A program made the translations under genes and the position numbers. This document shows, piece after piece, positions 59,465 to 64,000 of a stretch of DNA of 64,000 nt. The DNA is from Parvibaculum sp045863935. Lineage in GTDB: Bacteria > Pseudomonadota > Alphaproteobacteria > Parvibaculales > Parvibaculaceae. The stretch spans positions 1 through 64,000 of the forward strand of contig NZ_BTVP01000018.1 of NCBI RefSeq assembly GCF_045863935.1, read 5' to 3'. The notes under the pieces were generated by a model. That model was given only the letters and a program-made list of their open reading frames with translations, searched no databases and had not been told where the DNA came from. How positions within the stretch are numbered: the stretch's first letter is position 1; each line of letters starts with the position of its first letter.

Positions 59465-60301
59465 TCAGCCTTCGGCGTCGAGGCTGCCCTCTTCGCGAAT
59501 GATGTGGTCCATCGCATGAGCGGGCTTGTCGCAGCCCGCGCAACCCACGATCTTCGCCGGCACGCCGACAGCCGTGCAATGCGCCGGCACTGCATGCAGC
59601 ACCACGCTGCCCGCGCCAATGCGGCTGTATTCGCCGACCTCGATATTGCCCAGCACCTTCGCGCCGACCGAAATCAGCACGCCGCGCCGCACCTTCGGGT
59701 GGCGGTCGCCCTGCTCCTTGCCCGTGCCGCCAAGCGTCACGTGATGGAGCATCGACACATCGTCTTCCACCACCGCCGTCTCGCCGATCACGATGCCGGT
59801 TGCATGGTCGATGAAGACGCCACGGCCGACACGCGCCGCCGGATGGATGTCCACCGCGAAAAGTTCCGAGATGCGGCTCTGCAGATAAAGCGCCATCGCG
59901 CGGCGGTCATTGTTCCACAGCCAGTGCGCCACGCGATAAGCCTGCAGCGCGTGGAACCCCTTGAAGTAGAGGATCGGCTGGATATAGGAGTGGCAGGCCG
60001 GATCGCGCTCGTAATAGGCGACGATATCCGCCCGCGTCGCCTCGCCGATATCCGGCTGGTCGCGCATCGCCTCGTCGAAGAGTTCGCGAAGCTGCATCGA
60101 ATGAACCTCGGTATTGCCGAGCTTCTGCGCCAGATGATAGGCGATGGCGTCGTTGAAATTCCGGTGATTGAGGATCGTCGAATAGAGGAAGCTCGCGAGG
60201 ATCGGCTCGCCCGCCGCCATCTCTCCTGCTTCCGCCCGCACGCGCTCCCACACGGGATCGCAGACGGAGAGCGGCTGGTTCCGTTCGGCTGCCTTCGACA
60301 T
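59465..60301 (-). CDS. cysE: Serine O-acetyltransferase
   Basis: 278 aa. N-terminal helical domain (ASFLYSTILNHRNFNDAIAYHLAQKLG; ARADI-type region), then the left-handed beta-helix ISELFAVDIHPAARVGRGVFIDHATGIVIGETAVVEDDVSMLHHVTLGGTGKEQGDRHPKV. The residues for acetyl transfer (Asp and His in FIDHATG and HHVTLGG) are present. Makes O-acetylserine for cysteine synthesis. Unrelated neighbours on both sides. Confidence 0.95.
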   Translation of the reverse strand: MSKAAERNQPLSVCDPVWERVRAEAGEMAAGEPILASFLYSTILNHRNFNDAIAYHLAQKLGNTEVHSMQLRELFDEAMRDQPDIGEATRADIVAYYERDPACHSYIQPILYFKGFHALQAYRVAHWLWNNDRRAMALYLQSRISELFAVDIHPAARVGRGVFIDHATGIVIGETAVVEDDVSMLHHVTLGGTGKEQGDRHPKVRRGVLISVGAKVLGNIEVGEYSRIGAGSVVLHAVPAHCTAVGVPAKIVGCAGCDKPAHAMDHIIREEGSLDAEG

Positions 60302-60516
60302 ATCCCCGCTCCTTCCCTAGAGCCCGCTCCGGCGCATCTTGCTCGGAGATCGTGGGCCGCATTCGCGGTTTGGCCCCGAGACCGGCACGGGGTCGCCTGA
60401 AAAGAGCTTAATACATAGCGCGGCCTCAAGCGAGTTCAATGGGAGAACCCTCTCGGCTTCGGCATCGCACGTGTTAATCTTTCTCAAACGCAAATAACCG
60501 GAAGAGGACCAGCCCC

Positions 60517-61326
60517 ATGCCCTTCGCCAAGGCCGGCGATATCGACATCTTCTACGAGCGCGTGGGGTCAGGCCCCCGCCTCCTCTTCATCTCCGGCACC
60601 GGCGGCGATCTTCGCCTTCGCCCCAACGTGCTCGACGGCCCCTTCCCGAAGCACTTCGATATGCTGGCCTATGACCAGCGCGGCCTCGGGCAAACGTCCA
60701 AGCCCGACGAGCCCTACAGCATGGCGCAATATGCCGAAGACGCCGTGAACCTCATGGCCGCCATCGGCTGGGGCTCGGCGCTGGTGGTCGGCGTCTCCTT
60801 CGGCGGCATGGTCGCGCAGGAGCTCGCCATCAATCACCCGCATGTGGTCGAAGGCCTCGTGCTGGCCTGCACCTCGCCAGGCGGCGCGGGTGGTGCCTCC
60901 TACCCGCTGCACAAGCTCATGGACATGGGGAACGAGGAGCGCGCGCGCTTCATGATCCCGATTTCCGATACGCGCCACGACGAGGTCTGGGCGAAAGCGA
61001 ATCCCGAGACCTACGAACAAATCGTCGCCATGGCCGCCGCCGATCCTTACGCGGGCGAAGAGGGCCACGACATGGGCCGCCGCCGCCAGCTCGAGGCCCG
61101 CGCGATGCACGACACATGGAACCGCCTCGACCAGATCCGCTGCCCGACCCTCATCTGCGGCGGCAAGTATGACGGCATCGCCCTTCCCGAGACGCAGGAA
61201 CTCATGGCCTCCCGCATCCGCGGCGCCGAACTCCGCTTCTTCGATGGCGGCCACCTCTTCATGCTGCAGGACCGCACGGCACTGCCCGCCATGATCTCGT
61301 TCCTGAAGGGCGAAGAGGCGGGCTAG
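60517..61326 (+). CDS. Alpha/beta-hydrolase
   Basis: 269 aa. LLFISGTGGDLRLRPN oxyanion region, YDQRGLGQTSKP, nucleophile Ser94 in VVGVSFGGMVAQE, Asp219 in GKYDGIALP and His246 in DGGHLFMLQD. Similar to 3-oxoadipate enol-lactonase-like and other epoxide/ester hydrolases. The cellular substrate is unknown. Confidence 0.9.
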   Translation: MPFAKAGDIDIFYERVGSGPRLLFISGTGGDLRLRPNVLDGPFPKHFDMLAYDQRGLGQTSKPDEPYSMAQYAEDAVNLMAAIGWGSALVVGVSFGGMVAQELAINHPHVVEGLVLACTSPGGAGGASYPLHKLMDMGNEERARFMIPISDTRHDEVWAKANPETYEQIVAMAAADPYAGEEGHDMGRRRQLEARAMHDTWNRLDQIRCPTLICGGKYDGIALPETQELMASRIRGAELRFFDGGHLFMLQDRTALPAMISFLKGEEAG

Positions 61327-61433
61327 CCGGCAAACTGTGTTTCGGACGCCCACCCTTGTCCGGCAGTACCGCCCCATGCAAAGATAATGGTGAACATTAA
61401 GCCGCGCTTTCAAAGCGGCTAAGGGAGCGAAAC

Positions 61434-62972
61434 ATGGGCCGCAAGATCCTCTTCATCACCACCGACCAGATGCGCTTCGACGCCATCGGCGCGAACGGCC
61501 AGAAGATCGCGCGGACGCCCGCCATCGACGCCCTCGCCGCCAACGGCATCAACTACACCCGCGCGCATAACCAGAACGTCGTCTGCATGCCCGCCCGCTC
61601 GACCATGATCACCGGGCAATATGTCTCGACGCATGGCGTCTGGATGAATGGCGTGCCGCTGCCGGAAGACGCGCCCTCCGTCGCGCAATATCTCCACGAC
61701 AAGGCGGGCTACAAGACCGCGCTCATCGGCAAGGCGCATTTCGAGCCCTTCATCGATCCGAAGCAGCAATTCTACGAAAGCCAGATGGCGCGCAAGGGCG
61801 AGCACGGGCCGCATCGCGGCTTCGACTACATGGAACTCGCGACGCATTCGCCGCTGATCCTTCACTACGCCGAATGGATCAGGAAGAACGATCCGGATGC
61901 CTTCGGCTATTTCTATCAAAACCTCAACGAGAAGTTTCAGGTGAACGCGGCCGGCGGCGGCGACACCGGCGCCTGCCAGGTGCATTTCAACCCGGTCTCC
62001 CGCGAGCATTATCACACCGACTGGGTGGCCGGCCGCACCGTCGACTGGCTCGCCACCGTCGGCGCGGAGGAAGACTGGTTCTGCTGGATGAGCTTCCCCG
62101 ATCCGCACCACCCCTGGGATCCTCCGCAATCGGAGCTTCACCGCCATCCCTGGCGCGACACGCCCCTGCCGGAGTTCTATCCGGGCTCGAAGGAGAAGAT
62201 CGAGAAAGTGCTGGCCGGCAAGCCGCGCCACTGGATGGAATGGTACAAGGGCGAGCGCGTGACGAATTTCGAGGCGCCGCCCGAATTCCGCGCCTGCGAC
62301 ATGACGGCCGACCAGGTGCAGGAGATCAACGCCTTCACTCATGTCGAGAACGAGCTGATCGACGAAGCCGTCGCGAAGGTCATGGCCTATATCGAAAAGC
62401 GCGGCTGGGGCGACGATGTCGACATCGTCTTCACCACCGACCACGGCGAATTCCAGGGTGAGTTCGGCCTCCTCTTCAAGGGCCCCTATCACGTCGACGC
62501 ATTGATGCGCCTGCCGATGATCTGGCGTCCCGCGAAATCCGCGAAAGTCGCGCCCGCAACGGTCGAAAAACCCGTCGGCCAGATCGACCTCGCCCCCACC
62601 TTCTGCGAGATCGCGGGCCTCCCCGTGCCCGAATGGATGCAGGGCGCGCCCATGCCGAAATCGGAAATGGAAGCCGAGAAACAGAACCGCCAGCGCGTCT
62701 TCACCGAATGGGACTGTCAACATGTCGACGGCACGACGGTGGGGCTGCGCACCATCTACCGCGACGGCTACACCATCACGGCCTATCTGCCGGGCACGAT
62801 CTATGACGGCACGGAAGGCGAGCTCTACGACCACAATGAAGACCCCGGCCAGCTCCGCAATCTCTGGAACGATCCTTCCTATGCGGCGCTGAAATCCGAT
62901 CTCCTCGCCGACCTCCGGGACGCCGAACCGCCGCATCGCACCCCGCGCCTCGAATGCGTCGCGCCGGTTTGA
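61434..62972 (+). CDS. Sulfatase/phosphonate-monoester-hydrolase-family enzyme
   Basis: 512 aa. The formylglycine motif is CMPAR (Cys51-Arg55) in VVCMPARSTMITGQYVSTHGVW, the first metal Asp is in LFITTDQMRFD, and the second metal site is TTDHGEFQGEFGLLFKGPYHVD. The FSYPDPHH-like SFPDPHHPWDPP and EWDCQHVDGT segments also fit. Cys-type sulfatases need FGE maturation. Whether the substrate is sulfate ester or phosphonate is not clear. GGGAGCG precedes the ATG. Confidence 0.92.
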   Translation: MGRKILFITTDQMRFDAIGANGQKIARTPAIDALAANGINYTRAHNQNVVCMPARSTMITGQYVSTHGVWMNGVPLPEDAPSVAQYLHDKAGYKTALIGKAHFEPFIDPKQQFYESQMARKGEHGPHRGFDYMELATHSPLILHYAEWIRKNDPDAFGYFYQNLNEKFQVNAAGGGDTGACQVHFNPVSREHYHTDWVAGRTVDWLATVGAEEDWFCWMSFPDPHHPWDPPQSELHRHPWRDTPLPEFYPGSKEKIEKVLAGKPRHWMEWYKGERVTNFEAPPEFRACDMTADQVQEINAFTHVENELIDEAVAKVMAYIEKRGWGDDVDIVFTTDHGEFQGEFGLLFKGPYHVDALMRLPMIWRPAKSAKVAPATVEKPVGQIDLAPTFCEIAGLPVPEWMQGAPMPKSEMEAEKQNRQRVFTEWDCQHVDGTTVGLRTIYRDGYTITAYLPGTIYDGTEGELYDHNEDPGQLRNLWNDPSYAALKSDLLADLRDAEPPHRTPRLECVAPV

Positions 62973-62987
62973 GGTAATCCCTTTCTT

Positions 62988-63092
62988 CGTCATCGCGAGG
63001 CCGCGAAGCGGCCGTGGCGATCCAGGGGCCGCTTGTTCAGAGTCCGCCGCCCCTGGATTGCTTCGTCGGCCTGCGGCCTTCTCGCAATGACG
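62988..63092. repeat. Palindromic intergenic repeat (alphaproteobacterial type)
   Basis: CGTCATCGCGAGGCCGCGAAGC at the left pairs with the right arm that ends CTCGCAATGACG, and ATCCAGGGG with CCCCTGGAT near the centre. The phrase CAATCCAGG or its complement near CGTCATTGCGAG recurs in many alphaproteobacterial genomes. It separates two co-directional genes. Confidence 0.8.
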
Positions 63093-63173
63093 GTTGTTTT
63101 ATCGCCGGTTGCCAGCATCCCGCCCCGCCTGTATCCCAGACAGCAGCGAAACACCTGATCCGGGAACAGCCCC

Positions 63174-63974
63174 ATGTCCATCTCCTCCCCCACCTCGAAA
63201 ATGATCGCGAAGAAAGACGGCGCGATCGGCTGGATGATCTTCAACAATCTCGAGCGGCTCAACGCCGTCAGCCTCGAAATGTGGCAGGCGGTGCCGGAAA
63301 TCCTCTCCGCCTTCGAGGCCGACGAGGAAATCCGCGTCATCGTGCTCACCGGCGCAGGCGACCGTGCCTTCGTCGCCGGCGCCGACATTTCGCAATTCGG
63401 CGAAAGCCGCTCCTCGGCGGAAGGCATCCTCGCCTATGAGCAGGCGACCGAACGCGCCTTCAACGCCATCGCGGAAACGCGCAAGCCCACCATCGCCATG
63501 ATCGACGGCTATTGCATCGGCGGCGGCCTCGGCATCGCGCTCTCCTGCGACATGCGCATCGCCGCCGAAGGCTCGACCTTCGGCATCCCGGCCGCAAAGC
63601 TCGGCCTCGCTTACGGCGCCGGCGGCACAGGCCGCCTCGTCCATCTCGTCGGGCCTTCCTTTGCCAAGGAGATCTTCTTCACCGCCCGCCGCTTCACCTG
63701 CGACGAAGCGCTCGCCATGGGCCTCGTCAATCGCGTGACGACGAAGGAAGCGCTTGAAAATTTCGTCCGCGACTACGCCGCCCTCATCGCCGAGAATGCG
63801 CCCCTCACCGTCAACACCGCCAAGCAGGTCGTCGACGAATTCACGAAGGCGCCCGGCAATTTCGACGGCGGCAAATGCGAGGCGCTCATCGCCCGCTGCT
63901 TCGCCAGCGACGACTACAAGGAAGGCCGCGCCGCCTTCATGGAAAAAAGAAAGCCGGTTTTCAGGGGAAAATAG
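63174..63974 (+). CDS. Crotonase-fold protein lacking both hydratase Glu residues
   Basis: 266 aa. DRAFVAGADISQFGE is the oxyanion loop; the core reads GYCIGGGLGIALSCDMRIAAEGSTFGIPAAKLGLAYGAGGTGRLVH. Where hydratases have two catalytic Glu residues, this protein has Gly120 and Ala140. It should therefore not be a normal hydratase; decarboxylase-, thioesterase- or isomerase-type chemistry is possible. The C-terminus ends EKRKPVFRGK, a usual crotonase end. Starts 80 nt after the palindromic repeat. Confidence 0.88.
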   Translation: MSISSPTSKMIAKKDGAIGWMIFNNLERLNAVSLEMWQAVPEILSAFEADEEIRVIVLTGAGDRAFVAGADISQFGESRSSAEGILAYEQATERAFNAIAETRKPTIAMIDGYCIGGGLGIALSCDMRIAAEGSTFGIPAAKLGLAYGAGGTGRLVHLVGPSFAKEIFFTARRFTCDEALAMGLVNRVTTKEALENFVRDYAALIAENAPLTVNTAKQVVDEFTKAPGNFDGGKCEALIARCFASDDYKEGRAAFMEKRKPVFRGK

Positions 63975-64000
63975 GAAAATTTTTCCATTTCTTCTTTCGT

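Noticed and set aside
1..64000. tRNA or rRNA genes and CRISPR arrays
   Set aside because: No cloverleaf-like segments with a T-arm GTTCGANTC, no rRNA-like sequence and no regularly spaced direct repeats were found by reading.

Overview
The window looks like a chromosomal segment of a GC-rich alphaproteobacterium. Gene content and protein style resemble Parvibaculum or a close relative (Hyphomicrobiales side); this is inference from many CoA-thioester and lipid-type enzymes, Spinster-like MFS, PhoX, an HfaB/CsgG-like lipoprotein and alphaproteobacterial palindromic repeats. No rRNA, tRNA, IS element, prophage or CRISPR array was found. About 71 protein genes fill most of the sequence, on both strands in short operons. 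TTG and GTG starts backed by good Shine-Dalgarno sequences are common.

Layout. 0-4.5 kb: a secreted lytic-transglycosylase-like protein, an MFS transporter, a degenerate receiver, a HIT protein and a higBA toxin-antitoxin pair. 4.5-8 kb: an acyl-CoA dehydrogenase divergent from a MaoC hydratase, CitE-like lyase and 2-hydroxyacid dehydrogenase operon, which together could degrade a branched C5-dicarboxylyl-CoA. 8-17 kb: ChrA transporter, two Fe(II)/2-oxoglutarate oxygenases, HAD phosphatase, nitroreductase, a beta-barrel-like protein, a large secreted cysteine-peptidase-like protein and an ArsR/SRPBCC pair. 17-26 kb: housekeeping block thrS, yidD, Fe-S scaffold, cysS, folE, hisI and patatin, with a DUF1254 gene wedged between folE and hisI. 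26-35 kb: TetR-GST divergent from DsrE/PNPOx-like genes, CBS protein, DUF2157/GDYXXLXY pair, carotenoid oxygenase with its TetR regulator, rhomboid protease and a DsbA-like isomerase. 35-41 kb: CsgG/HfaB-like lipoprotein, a guanidinium exporter under a guanidine-II riboswitch, two DUF2147 paralogues and an Asn-rich secreted protein. 41-64 kb: GMC oxidoreductase, tandem PilZ protein, LapG-like cysteine peptidase, several crotonase-fold enzymes, FKBP isomerase, DUF192, gamma-carbonic anhydrase, PhoX, small membrane proteins, SDR, FAD oxidase, cysE, alpha/beta hydrolase and a sulfatase.

Main regulatory signals read from the sequence: (1) upstream of cysS, a promoter, a 30-codon leader reading frame with tandem Cys codons and a series of stem-loops, suggesting cysteine-dependent attenuation; (2) two ACGG-loop hairpins in front of the SMR gene, a guanidine-II (mini-ykkC) riboswitch; (3) a Pho-box-like repeat in front of phoX and three further Pho-box-like sites elsewhere; (4) palindromic operators at higBA, the TetR-GST cluster, the carotenoid oxygenase/TetR pair and both DUF2147 genes; (5) several strong intrinsic terminators. 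Functions are assigned from recognised motifs and family resemblance only; no database search was possible.
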